Source: Clostridiales bacterium (GTDB lineage Bacteria; Bacillota; Clostridia; WRLR01). From it: a stretch of 17,431 nucleotides of DNA. The notes under the pieces were generated by a model. It saw only the letters and a list, made by a program, of their open reading frames with translations. It searched no databases and was not told where the DNA came from. The position numbers and the translations under genes were made by a program. Positions 1 to 8,106 of this stretch are shown piece after piece; the first letter of the stretch is position 1, and the number at the start of each line of letters is the position of its first letter. The stretch spans positions 1 through 17,431 of the forward strand of contig JAISFK010000457.1 in NCBI GenBank assembly GCA_031263625.1, read 5' to 3'.

Positions 1-83
1 CGGACGGGCTGGCGGGTTCAAGGCGCATCCAAAAACCAGCCCCTCGCCCGCCCCGCCCGGCTTTCCGGCAGACCCGCCCGCGC

Positions 84-3000
84 CTAGCGCGCCGCGCTGT
101 ATGCCGCGAGCGCCAAACTTAGGTCTATCGTGTCAATCGAGTAGTCGTCGAACAGCAGATTCCCGTCAATGTCGAATACATAGGCGTCGTTAGCCCACGT
201 CGCGTTCAGGTTGCAGCGCTCGGCGTAGGCCGCGTCCCAAAGGGCGGCGTCCAGATTTGTCGGCTTTTCCCACTCGCCCGTCAGCGCGTTTTGGGCGGCG
301 CCGAGATACCGGCGCACAAGGCCGACGTCCACGATGTCCACCTTGCCGTCCATGTTGATGTCAAACCGGTTGCGGAATTTCACCGTCGCGGAGTCGCTCG
401 GCCGCAGCGTCTTCACGCTCGCGCGGATCTCGCTGCCCGTCGCCGCGTCCAGGAACGACATGTCGATGCCCGTCACGGAGAGCAGCACGGCCGTGTCGGC
501 CTTGTCTATCAGCGGCACGCTCACGGAGAACAGCGTCGCGCCGTCGCCTAGCGTCAGGTAGGCGTTGTCGTCGGCGTATATGACGGCCTGCCACGACTTG
601 TAGCCCGGCCACACCGGCGAATTGAGCGGCGTTATCGACGCGACCGTGCCGGGCGCTCCCGCTATCGAAACCGCGCCGTAATTCAGATTGCTGTCCTCGC
701 GCACGCTGATGTCTAGGATTGCCACGCCGACGTTCTCAAAGTCTGCCACCTTGAAGTCGAACACGGCTTCGGCGCCGCTCACGTACTGCAGCACGAGCTC
801 CTTGTTGCCGGCAGAATACACGCCGCCGCCGACCGTGATATCCAGGCCGGGGCCGCCCGCCGGGGCCGCCTCCAAATGGTCCCTCGCATACAGCAGGCCG
901 TTGAGCAGCAGCGTCAGTTCGCTTTCGCCGACGTTCAGCGTCGCGAGCGCCCCGTCAACCGTCGCGGGCGAAAACTCGTTCTCCACGAGGGAGACGACCT
1001 GCGAGAGCATCGTCCAGCCCTTGAGCGCCTCGTCCCACAGCTTGGCGAACGATTCGCCCGTGTACGCAGTGTGATCCAGCGCCAGCACGGACGTCAGCTC
1101 GGTGATCAGCGTGTCCAAGTAGCCGTTGTCCCGATACTCCTGCTTGGCCTCCAGGCTGCCCAGGAGCAGTATGATCCTGCCATACGCCGCGTCGATGTCC
1201 GCCTGCGTTATCTCCGAGAGCGGCGCCATCCCGTATGGCGACGCGTATGGCGTCTCGTTCGCCGCGAGCACCTGCTTGACCAGATCGATCAGCTCCTGCG
1301 CTTCGGCCAGCGCGGCCTTCAGCTGCTCCACGCCCGCTTCGCCGTAAACGCGCAGCTCCGCGGCGTTGGCGCGGTCGATCAGCCCCTGCAGCGCGTCCAG
1401 CTTGATGCCTTCCTCTATTTCAATTTCCTCCAGCCCGCCAATCGCGCTGTTTATGCCGGCGATTGCGGCCTTCACCCGCGCCACGCTCGCGTCGGGGCTG
1501 CCGTATGCGGCGAGCGCCTCGCCAAGCGCGAGCACGAGCTCGTTGTACGTCGGAACCGTGTACTTGTCGCCGTTGAAGCTTTGCGCCTCGCCAATCGCCG
1601 CATCAAGGCCGGACTTTTCCGGCCGGAGAAGGCTCAGCGCCGCTGCGAGCGACGCGGCGGCGTCGTTCAGCGCCTCCTGCCCCAGGCCGTCGGCGTCCGG
1701 GTCGAGCAAAATGGCCTCGGCCGTGGCCAGCGCGGCCGAGTACGCGGCCCACGTCTCCGCCGTGTAGTCGGCCTCCACAGTCCCCGCCGTCGCGGCTGCC
1801 GCAGCGGCGACCGTTTCCGCGAGGGCGTCGGAGCTGTTTTGCACCGCGAGGGTTAGCGACGCGCTCACCGAGCTGTCGGAAACCAGCGTCGCCGTGACTG
1901 TCAGCGCTGTCGCAGCCTCGTCCTCGGCAACCTCCAGCGCGCCGGCGCCGGAGAGCGCCGTGCCGGGCGACTGGGCGCCGCTCAGCGTCCAGGCCCACTC
2001 GCCGCCGTGCTCGCCAAAGCCGTTCGCCGCCGCCGTGAACGACACCGTCTTGCCGCGGCTGGCTATGGCCGCCGAAGGCGATATCGAGGCGAAGGCTTTG
2101 TAGTACCAGCCGTCGCGCCCGTCAATGCCGCCCGTGCCGCCCGTGATGGTGTTGAAGCCGCCCCAGTAGTAGTCATAGGCGCTCTGCGTGCGCCCGTTCG
2201 CGACGAGCAGGTTGAACGGATCCGCGAGCAGGCGCGCGTTGCCCTCGTCGCTCACGAGGCTCGTGCCGAACAGGAAGTCGCTCGCGATCTGCGAGTCCGT
2301 CAGGCGGCCAGCGCTAACGCCGTGCGGGTCGCCGCTTGATGCGTAGTTCGCGGAGTTGATCTTCACGAACGCATCCGGGTCGGCGCCCATGGCCTTATAC
2401 ATGGCGCGGGCGAGCTGGAAGCTCATGTTGTCCGTCCCCGCCCCGTCGTTGAAGTCGTTGAGGCAGTTGTCGAGCACGATCATGCGATCCGGCACGAAAG
2501 CCGCGAGCAGCAGCGCGTTGTCGATCGGCATCCTCGAATACTCGCCGTAATTGTACGCGCCGTCAAGGTGCTCGTACATGTGGCCGTATGGCATGAAATG
2601 GCGGAACAGCTCCGTTTCGCGCGCGCGGTTGTGGCGGTAGCTGTTGCCGGGGCCCTCCGTCCCGAAGGCGATCACGCTCTGCGAGCCCGTGTTGCTGTAG
2701 ATAGTTTCGCTGAAATCGTACTCCTGGCCCTGCACATTGTAGCGCCAGTTGGCCGGGCCCGTCGCGCCGGCCGCGCCGGAAAACGTCACCTTGACGCGCT
2801 CGTCGTAGACCGCCGCGACAAAGGCGTACTTGCCGGCATACGAGAAGCCGGAGGTCGCCGCCTTTTGCGTGTCTATGCGCGCGTCGAGCGCCGAGTTGGC
2901 GGCGCAGGCGGCCTCAAGAATGTCCAGCGCGACCGACACGCCCGTCGCGTAGGCCATCGCGTTGCTCACGTCCGCGCCGGCGCGGTTCCGCTCATACGGG

Positions 3001-4688
3001 AACAGCCGCGTGAATATGGTGTTGCCCGCGCGCGTGCCCCACACGCTGTCGCTGCGCGTGTCGCCAAACGGCCATGTGCCGTTCGTCGTGCTCGCGAGCC
3101 CGTTGCCGCTGACGCCGAAGCCCACCCCGGCCTTCTGGCCGTTGTAGAGCTGGGGGTTGGAGATGGTGACGGTCACGTTCTGCGCCGTGCCGTTGCGCCA
3201 GTGTCCCGTGTTTGTCGGCACGACGCTCGCGGTCACGGTCGCGTTGCCCGAGCCCGCGTAGTTGTTCGTCGTCACGGAAATCGTGTAGTCCACGCCCAGG
3301 CGCGGCTTGTAGCCGTACTCGTAGAACTCGGCGAGCGCCAGGATCTCGGCCTTGCGCTCCTCCCACTCGGCGGGCGTCGTCACGTAGCCGCCCGTGCCCT
3401 TGGAGGCGTCAAAGAACTTGTACGGATCCGGTATCGTGAAATTGATCGGCAGGTCGTGCGGATCCGGGAATGTCTCGTCCGCCCAGCGCAGGCCCGCGAA
3501 CGCCTCGCAGACCTCGAGGATCGCCGCCTCTTTGTCCGCGCGCGAAACGTCCCCGTCGTCCTTGACGGCCAGGTACGCGGTCTCCGCGGCGATCATGCGC
3601 GCCTTCGTGTCCGCGCGCCACACCTCGCTGAGATCTCCGTTGCCGGTTCCGAGATAGTTGCCGCCGGCGCCGGGGTTGTTCGGCGAGTTCCAGAAGCGGA
3701 TGGCCTCGTCCGCGCTGAAGCTGCTGTACGCGAACGGCGCATCGCCGTCCCAGCCGGCCAGCGTGACCTCGCCCCAGTCGCGGTTGCGGGCGCGCTCGTC
3801 GTTCGGCAGGTTGGAGCTGCCCTCGCGCGCGTCGGTGGCGTTTGTCTTGCTCCAGAACGCCCACGTCTTGCTGCCGTCCATTATGCCGACCTCGACGCCC
3901 ACCTTCGAGCCGTTGCCCAGCTCATAGTCCCACACGTCGCCCCAGCCCTCGATGTCTATGGCGGCCTCGTATGTGTAGCTGACGCCCTCCGCGTTCGTCG
4001 CGGCGTTGTATGCCGAGCCTTTGACGGCCAGCACGCGCGGCGAGTAGTCAGGGCAGCTCGTGTAGAGGAACGAGCTGAGCGACGGGATGTTCGTGCCGCC
4101 ATACACGGCGTATGACGAGGCGTTCTGGTTCACATAGAACCACGTGGTGGTGTCGTTCTCCATGCCCCACTGGTCGTTGAACACGTCGATGCCAAAGACC
4201 ACGCCGTCCGCGCTGGCGTTCGCGCTCAGCGACGCCCCTGTCCACGTCTGGTTCGCCGTCGCGGCGCTCGTGTCCCCCGCGACCTCGACGAGCGCGTAGA
4301 GCACGGGGCCGTCCCACAGGAAGCGCACCGTGCCGGCCGCCCCGCTCGCTGCCGTCGCGGTCAGCGCCCCGTTGAACATGTGGCTGACGGGATACGCCGT
4401 CGCGGCGTCCCACGCCGCCTCGCGCACGCCGTCCACGGCGAGCGTCGCGCCCGTGAACTGCGCGGCGCCCTGCGCCCTGTCCACGACGATCTTGCGGCTG
4501 GCGTTGGCCGTCTCGGTGCGCTCCGTGATGGCCGTGTTCGTCATGTAGTCCTTGTCGCCCGGCCGATCATAGGCGTAAATCTCCCCTGCCGCGGCAAATG
4601 CGCCGGCCGGCACGAGCGCGGCCGCAATCGCCGCCGCGAGGATCAGCGCAAGCGCTGCCCTGGCCTTGCTCTTTCTTCTTCTTTCCAT
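84..4688 (-). CDS. Secreted multidomain CE15-like esterase with CBM9-like, FIVAR, cohesin-like and dockerin domains
   Basis: Predicted secreted protein of 1534 residues. The start at 4688 (MERRRK) is chosen because it opens directly into a signal peptide (basic residues 2-10, hydrophobic 11-27, cleavage near AGAFA at 28-32); an in-frame ATG at 4736 would add 16 non-signal residues. Domains: CBM9-like beta-domain at about 75-312; CE15 glucuronoyl-esterase-like alpha/beta hydrolase at about 415-810, with GFSYAGK (Ser616 as likely nucleophile), the RMPIDNALLLAAFVPDR segment and DPHG (His789); an Ig-like region at about 868-950; FIVAR-like helices at about 954-1270; a cohesin-like domain at about 1280-1435; and a dockerin at 1442-1534 whose first calcium loop is DINMDGKVDIVD. 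CE15 enzymes cleave esters between glucuronic acid of xylan and lignin alcohols. The usual GCSRxGK motif is altered here and the usual Glu position is Phe636, so activity is uncertain. A large N-terminal linker (about 315-415) has no recognised domain. Confidence 0.85.
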   Translation of the reverse strand: MERRRKSKARAALALILAAAIAAALVPAGAFAAAGEIYAYDRPGDKDYMTNTAITERTETANASRKIVVDRAQGAAQFTGATLAVDGVREAAWDAATAYPVSHMFNGALTATAASGAAGTVRFLWDGPVLYALVEVAGDTSAATANQTWTGASLSANASADGVVFGIDVFNDQWGMENDTTTWFYVNQNASSYAVYGGTNIPSLSSFLYTSCPDYSPRVLAVKGSAYNAATNAEGVSYTYEAAIDIEGWGDVWDYELGNGSKVGVEVGIMDGSKTWAFWSKTNATDAREGSSNLPNDERARNRDWGEVTLAGWDGDAPFAYSSFSADEAIRFWNSPNNPGAGGNYLGTGNGDLSEVWRADTKARMIAAETAYLAVKDDGDVSRADKEAAILEVCEAFAGLRWADETFPDPHDLPINFTIPDPYKFFDASKGTGGYVTTPAEWEERKAEILALAEFYEYGYKPRLGVDYTISVTTNNYAGSGNATVTASVVPTNTGHWRNGTAQNVTVTISNPQLYNGQKAGVGFGVSGNGLASTTNGTWPFGDTRSDSVWGTRAGNTIFTRLFPYERNRAGADVSNAMAYATGVSVALDILEAACAANSALDARIDTQKAATSGFSYAGKYAFVAAVYDERVKVTFSGAAGATGPANWRYNVQGQEYDFSETIYSNTGSQSVIAFGTEGPGNSYRHNRARETELFRHFMPYGHMYEHLDGAYNYGEYSRMPIDNALLLAAFVPDRMIVLDNCLNDFNDGAGTDNMSFQLARAMYKAMGADPDAFVKINSANYASSGDPHGVSAGRLTDSQIASDFLFGTSLVSDEGNARLLADPFNLLVANGRTQSAYDYYWGGFNTITGGTGGIDGRDGWYYKAFASISPSAAIASRGKTVSFTAAANGFGEHGGEWAWTLSGAQSPGTALSGAGALEVAEDEAATALTVTATLVSDSSVSASLTLAVQNSSDALAETVAAAAAATAGTVEADYTAETWAAYSAALATAEAILLDPDADGLGQEALNDAAASLAAALSLLRPEKSGLDAAIGEAQSFNGDKYTVPTYNELVLALGEALAAYGSPDASVARVKAAIAGINSAIGGLEEIEIEEGIKLDALQGLIDRANAAELRVYGEAGVEQLKAALAEAQELIDLVKQVLAANETPYASPYGMAPLSEITQADIDAAYGRIILLLGSLEAKQEYRDNGYLDTLITELTSVLALDHTAYTGESFAKLWDEALKGWTMLSQVVSLVENEFSPATVDGALATLNVGESELTLLLNGLLYARDHLEAAPAGGPGLDITVGGGVYSAGNKELVLQYVSGAEAVFDFKVADFENVGVAILDISVREDSNLNYGAVSIAGAPGTVASITPLNSPVWPGYKSWQAVIYADDNAYLTLGDGATLFSVSVPLIDKADTAVLLSVTGIDMSFLDAATGSEIRASVKTLRPSDSATVKFRNRFDINMDGKVDIVDVGLVRRYLGAAQNALTGEWEKPTNLDAALWDAAYAERCNLNATWANDAYVFDIDGNLLFDDYSIDTIDLSLALAAYSAAR

Positions 4689-4754
4689 TTGTTGCCACCA
4701 TCCCTTTCTATTTTTGGCGCAAAACACTGGATGCAAAAGCCCGTTCTCCCCATG

Positions 4755-4760
4755 ATTATA
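4755..4760 (-). promoter_or_regulatory. Possible -10 box of the secreted esterase gene
   Basis: The minus strand reads TATAAT here, 67 bases before the ATG at 4688, in the only AT-rich patch of this intergenic space. No good -35 hexamer lies 16-18 bases upstream, so this is only a candidate. An 8-base palindrome GCGATCGC lies just upstream at 4765-4772. Confidence 0.25.
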
Positions 4761-4807
4761 TTGAGCGATCGCCTAATGCGCTATATACAAAAATATTGCA
4801 AACTGGC

Positions 4808-4840
4808 GAAAGCAGCCTGAAAGCAGCCTGAAAGCAGCCA
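4808..4840. repeat. Short tandem repeat, 11-base unit, three copies
   Basis: The unit GAAAGCAGCCT occurs three times in a row, the third ending imperfectly (GAAAGCAGCCA). It is followed by GCGAGCCGCTGGCGAGCCGC, which itself repeats GCGAGCCGC. It lies upstream of the possible promoter of the secreted esterase gene. Confidence 0.75.
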
Positions 4841-4877
4841 GCGAGCCGCTGGCGAGCCGCCGCCCCCGCCCAGCGTT

Positions 4878-4938
4878 TCGGGCTGCCCCTGCAATTTCGG
4901 GCTGCCCCTGTCATTTCGCTGCCCCTGTCATTCCGGGC
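4878..4938. repeat. Tandem array of about 17-20 base units (GGGCTGCCCCTGNNATTTC)
   Basis: Three successive units read GGGCTGCCCCTGCAATTTC, GGGCTGCCCCTGTCATTTC and GCTGCCCCTGTCATTCC. The last unit runs directly into the first 69-base repeat through a TCATTCCGGG arm, which is complementary to the CCGGAATGA that ends that repeat. Confidence 0.75.
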
Positions 4939-4939
4939 T

Positions 4940-5008
4940 GCGTCCCGGAACCCAAAAAAATGCGGCGGCAAGTGCAAGATGGTGGAGCCTGGCATAAAGC
5001 CGGAATGA
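4940..5008. repeat. 69-base direct repeat, copy 1
   Basis: This aligns without gaps to 5049-5117, with 7 mismatches by my count. It begins GCGTCCCGGAACCC, contains an A7 run and GGCGGCAAG, and ends GGCATAAAGCCGGAATGA. With the preceding TCATTCCGG at 4929-4937 it forms 9-base inverted arms (TCATTCCGG / CCGGAATGA), resembling small palindromic intergenic repeats of other bacteria. Confidence 0.8.
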
Positions 5009-5048
5009 TTCTGGATTAATGGGCTGAATTGTTGGGCGTAGAATAAGT

Positions 5049-5117
5049 GCGTCTCGGAATCCAAAAAAAGGCGGCGGCAAGGGCAAGAGGGCGGTGCCTG
5101 GCATAAAGCCGGAATGA
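5049..5117. repeat. 69-base direct repeat, copy 2
   Basis: This is the second copy of the 69-base sequence and starts 109 bases after copy 1. It ends 26 bases from the regulator stop codon. The differences from copy 1 are all substitutions, suggesting an old duplication without slippage inside the unit. Confidence 0.8.
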
Positions 5118-5143
5118 CGCGGGCAGGAAAGGAATATGGCGGC

Positions 5144-7588
5144 TCAGGCCGTCCCGCTCTGCTCGTTTTCCTCCAGCGCGACGACGGCGCCCGCGCCGCT
5201 CTTCGCCTTGCGGTACTGGGCCGGCGTCATCGACATGTCGCGCTTGAACCGCCGTATGAAGCTCGTCACGTCGTAGTAGCCGACAGCCTCGCCGACAGCG
5301 CGAACCGACATGCCAGTTTCCAGCAGAAGCTCCCGCGCCTTCTCCATGCGCAGCAGCGCGAGGAAGTCGGAAGGGTACATCCCCGTCACTTCCCTGTAAA
5401 CTTGCGACAGGCGCGCCGCGCTTACGCCGAACGACTCCGCGACGGCGCCCAGGCTCAGGCTGGGATCGCTGAAGTGCTCGCGCAGGTGCGCGCCAATGCG
5501 CGACACGACAGCGGCTTCGGGCGTTTCCTGCGACGCGGCCGGCCTGGCGGCCTCGCGCGCGAGGATCTCGCCGCATATGCGGCGCAGTATGTCAACCAGA
5601 TCGGACGCCTTGCGGCAACGAGACAGCCGGAACACGTCATACGTGCGCAGCCGCTCGTTCTCGTCCGCGCCGTTGAAGTAGCGGTTCAGCAAAGTGCTGA
5701 TGATGTCGTTGTATATCACGCGAAACGCGAACAGGGAGAGGCGCCGCTCGCTCAGCACCTGCATGAGCTCATTGATCCGACTGTGCACGGCGCGGGCGTC
5801 GCCCGCGAGCAGCGCGTCGCGAAAGCCGTCCACGAAGCTGCCCGCGAACTCGCTTATGCCGGTGGCCGCCATGCTGACGTCGTCGAAGCGCAACAGCTGA
5901 TCCGTCGCCATCACAAAGCGGTTGTCATACGCCGTGGACGCCTCAAGGTAGGCCGCGCCCGCCTCGGCGAAATCCGCGCGCGGGCTGCTGGTCGCGAGAA
6001 CCGCGTCGGGATCCTCCTCCTGCAAGACGGCCCGCGCCGCGACCGCCCACTCCTCAAGCGCGCCCAGCCCATCCGCGAAAGCCAGGAGCAGATATTGCCC
6101 GCGCTCGACCGTTTCCATCAGCAGCAGCGCGACATCGCCGTAGCCCTCCGTCCGGCAGGAGTTTGTCAGAGCCGCGCCTGTGGCCAAGCCAGAGGCTGGC
6201 ACTTCGGCAAGCGAGCCATCACCCGCGCCAATAGCTGGCGTTTTGGCAACCGAGCCAGCGCCCGCGCCGGCAAGCACACCACCTGCCCCAGCGCCGCCGG
6301 CTGGCGCTTTGGCGGCGGACGCGACGCAGGCGGCGACGCGGCTCAGGCTCAGGCCGGCGGAGCTGACGAGCAGCACCGCGTAGCACGACGCGCGGCCGAT
6401 GTCCACGCCGAGCGCCAGGGCCGCCTCGACCGCCTCGGCCCGCGCGCCGTAGCTGAGCGTGACGAAGTTCTTCACAAAATCCGCGCTGCGCGCCGAAAAG
6501 CTGTCGTAAAGCCGCCGATGGAGCTGCGAGTTCTGCTCCGCGAGCCGCTCTATGCCGCTGCGGATCGCGTCAAAGTGGTCGCCGCGCCCGCCCCGCTCCG
6601 CGGACAGGGTGTCGCGAATCTCGTGTATGGGGCGCTCGAAGCGGCGCGCGAAGCTCACGGCCAGCAAAACGCACGGCACGAAGATCAGCGCGAGGAAGCC
6701 CGCGAACGCGTACAGCGACTGCGCCGTCTGCATGTGCACCGCTTCCTCCGGCACGAGCGATATATAGCGCATGCCCAGCATGTCGCCGTCCTGCGCGAAC
6801 AGCAGGTAGCGGACGCCGCCCTCGACGATGGTGCGCACGGGCTCGCCGGCGGAGGCGGCGGCCAGCACCGCCTCGTCCGACACCTCGTCGAAGCGCCTGG
6901 CGGCGGACAGCATCTCCCCCTTGTAGGCTATGTACATGTTGCGCCGCTCATAGACCGAGTCCGCGAACAGCCGCTGATAGGAGGCGTCCTTGATCACGAA
7001 CATGACATTGCCGATGTGCGCGCGGCCCGACAGGCGCAGCGGGGCACTCATGAGCACGACGTCGGCGTCGTTCACCAAAATGCTGCGGGCCTTCTGCACG
7101 GGCAGCAGCTCCGCCTCGTTGCCCGTGTTGCGGATGAACCCCTTCAGGCGCTCCGGCTCCGTGCTCTCCAGGTTCATCATCAGCTCCGTGAGCATCGGCA
7201 GCGACACGGACGTCGCCACCGAGTACAGGTACTCGTCCATGTCGAATATCACGTACATCTGGTCGCACATGCCGGCCGCCGCGGTAAAGGCGCCGAGGTG
7301 CTGCTTGAGCCGGAAAGCGCTCATCGGGTCGTCGAGGAAGCGGAACGGCGACACGTCCGGGGACTGGCTGATCTGGATGCTGACGTCGAGCAGCGCGGCA
7401 AGCCGCTCCTCGTGCTGCACGCGCAGGACGCCCAGGCGGTTTATGTTCGCGTCCACGAGGCTCCGGCGCGTCGCCGACACAATGCTGCCGTTGACATAGA
7501 GGCACACGCCCGCAGTCAGCACCCCCATCACGGCGATGTACGAAACGATGTATCTGGCAAGAATCGATTGTGCGAGCCTTTTCCACAT
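5144..7588 (-). CDS. Membrane-anchored AraC-family transcriptional regulator with extracytoplasmic sensor domain (YesN-like)
   Basis: Probable sensor-regulator of 814 residues. Start MWKRLAQ at 7588 is preferred: AGGGG lies 9 bases upstream and the residues lead directly into a membrane segment (about 13-32). The open frame continues upstream only through a repeat. An extracytoplasmic domain (about 33-290) is followed by a second membrane segment (292-314) and a HAMP-like stretch (RRFERPIHEIRDTL). A cytoplasmic region follows, and a C-terminal AraC DNA-binding domain (about 694-795) has two helix-turn-helix units (LSLGAVAESFGVSAARLSQVYR and SVRAVGEAVGYYDVTSFIRRFKR). Such one-protein regulators typically control neighbouring carbohydrate genes in Bacillota. 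Residues about 421-475 are a Gly/Ala-rich low-complexity insertion encoded by a tandem repeat. It lies downstream of the transport operon, probably under its own promoter at 7828-7856. Confidence 0.92.
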   Translation of the reverse strand: MWKRLAQSILARYIVSYIAVMGVLTAGVCLYVNGSIVSATRRSLVDANINRLGVLRVQHEERLAALLDVSIQISQSPDVSPFRFLDDPMSAFRLKQHLGAFTAAAGMCDQMYVIFDMDEYLYSVATSVSLPMLTELMMNLESTEPERLKGFIRNTGNEAELLPVQKARSILVNDADVVLMSAPLRLSGRAHIGNVMFVIKDASYQRLFADSVYERRNMYIAYKGEMLSAARRFDEVSDEAVLAAASAGEPVRTIVEGGVRYLLFAQDGDMLGMRYISLVPEEAVHMQTAQSLYAFAGFLALIFVPCVLLAVSFARRFERPIHEIRDTLSAERGGRGDHFDAIRSGIERLAEQNSQLHRRLYDSFSARSADFVKNFVTLSYGARAEAVEAALALGVDIGRASCYAVLLVSSAGLSLSRVAACVASAAKAPAGGAGAGGVLAGAGAGSVAKTPAIGAGDGSLAEVPASGLATGAALTNSCRTEGYGDVALLLMETVERGQYLLLAFADGLGALEEWAVAARAVLQEEDPDAVLATSSPRADFAEAGAAYLEASTAYDNRFVMATDQLLRFDDVSMAATGISEFAGSFVDGFRDALLAGDARAVHSRINELMQVLSERRLSLFAFRVIYNDIISTLLNRYFNGADENERLRTYDVFRLSRCRKASDLVDILRRICGEILAREAARPAASQETPEAAVVSRIGAHLREHFSDPSLSLGAVAESFGVSAARLSQVYREVTGMYPSDFLALLRMEKARELLLETGMSVRAVGEAVGYYDVTSFIRRFKRDMSMTPAQYRKAKSGAGAVVALEENEQSGTA
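6188..6292. repeat. In-frame minisatellite inside the AraC-type regulator gene (39-base unit)
   Basis: Two consecutive 39-base units (6188-6226 and 6227-6265) match at about 30 of 39 positions. They are followed by a shortened 27-base unit (6266-6292) and a fourth partial unit beginning GCCGCCGGCTGGCG at 6293. All lengths are multiples of three, so the array inserts Gly/Ala-rich residues without breaking the frame. Confidence 0.75.
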
Positions 7589-7596
7589 GGACGGTT

Positions 7597-7805
7597 CCCC
7601 TGCCTGGCGCGTCGCCTGCCTGATCTGGCGCAACGCCTGCTCCTGCTCTGGCGCGTTCCCTGCTTGCTCTGGCGCGTTCCCTGCCTGACGCGCCGCCTGC
7701 CTGCTCCTGCTCTGGCGCGCCGCCTGCTTGCTCTGGCGCGTCGCCTGCCTGGCGCGCCGCCTGCCTGCTCCTGCTCTGGCGCGCCGCCTGCGCGGCCTGC
7801 GCGTC
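7597..7805. repeat. GC-rich variable tandem array in the leader of the AraC-type regulator gene
   Basis: About nine units share the skeleton CCTGC plus CTGGCGCG with CG or TC after it. They vary in the number of CTGCT inserts between these parts, giving unit lengths of about 16-27 bases. Two 27-base units reading CCTGCCTGCTCCTGCTC then TGGCGCGCCG are identical. The array lies between the candidate promoter at 7828-7856 and the start codon at 7588, so it would be transcribed as a leader of about 230 bases. Confidence 0.85.
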
Positions 7806-7827
7806 TGCGATAACGGCAATTTTGTTT

Positions 7828-7856
7828 AATGTATCATATGCAAATTTATTTTGCAA
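7828..7856 (-). promoter_or_regulatory. Candidate promoter of the AraC-type regulator gene
   Basis: On the minus strand TTGCAA (7856-7851) and TACATT (7833-7828) are separated by exactly 17 bases. Each hexamer matches the sigma-A consensus at 4 of 6 positions. The segment is AT-rich in contrast to its GC-rich surroundings. It implies a transcribed leader made mostly of the tandem array. Confidence 0.4.
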
Positions 7857-7981
7857 GCTGAAATTGTGAGTAAAGTGCATTGCGAAAATTTTGCGCATAA
7901 TTTCTACTTAATACGCGGATTGAGCAGGGCTCGCGCTGGCCGTTTGCCCACAAAAATTCCTCAACGTCCATGGGATGGAGA

Positions 7982-8034
7982 TGGAAATTCCGACCGCAAA
8001 TTGCGGTCGGAATTTCCAATCGAACACGAGTATA
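7982..8034 (-). repeat. Dispersed intercistronic element, copy A (half element with 37-base perfect palindrome)
   Basis: Positions 7982-8018 are a perfect inverted repeat with 18-base arms around a single A at 8000. The arms contain the conserved core CCGACCGCAA / TTGCGGTCGG. The palindrome is followed by ATCGAACACGAGTATA, the conserved end seen in copies B, C and D. The opposite half (ATACTCGTTTCC and the second hairpin) is missing. Confidence 0.9.
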
Positions 8035-8106
8035 GATTCCGTCCAAAATTTGGGGGCGGTTTACGGATTAGCATTATACATTGCAAGGCGTGGTTCTGGG
8101 GGATCG

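Larger units (their letters stand above)
4689..5143. other. Intergenic region between the AraC-type regulator and the secreted esterase
   Basis: This 455-base gap has no convincing gene. From the regulator end it holds two direct copies of a 69-base sequence, then a short GC-rich tandem array at about 4878-4938, then three copies of an 11-base unit (GAAAGCAGCCT) at about 4808-4840, and finally an AT-rich segment with a possible -10 box. The A7 runs in the 69-base repeats read as T7 on the minus strand behind the regulator stop. I see no stable stem directly before them, so I do not call a terminator. Confidence 0.6.
7589..8106. other. Intergenic region between the Gfo/Idh/MocA gene and the AraC-type regulator
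   Basis: This 518-base gap contains no convincing gene. From the upstream (high-coordinate) side it holds about 70 bases of unremarkable spacer after the oxidoreductase stop and a half copy of the dispersed palindromic element (7982-8034). An AT-rich stretch with a candidate promoter and the GC-rich tandem array follow. Short open frames here are built from repeat sequence and I do not call them genes. Confidence 0.6.

Noticed and set aside
1..83. Terminator after the secreted esterase gene
   Set aside because: Only a 4-base CCGG/CCGG stem is visible, and the T5 run on the minus strand is too far from it; nothing convincing in this short edge.
2568..4115. A 515-codon plus-strand open frame opposite the secreted esterase gene
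   Set aside because: Same antisense effect of high GC. It has no recognisable motif and lies fully within a well-supported gene.
4765..4772. GCGATCGC as the HIP1 motif hinting at a cyanobacterium
   Set aside because: A single occurrence noticed; gene content points to Bacillota.
4940..5117. A rho-independent terminator for the AraC-type regulator using the T7 runs
   Set aside because: No stable GC stem ends directly at either T run; the T runs are just part of the 69-base repeat.
5114..7813. An 899-codon open frame on the plus strand opposite the AraC-type regulator
   Set aside because: It is the antisense shadow of a GC-rich gene. The translation is rich in Arg, His and Ala, has no domain pattern and runs through the tandem array; the minus-strand frame has clear domains.
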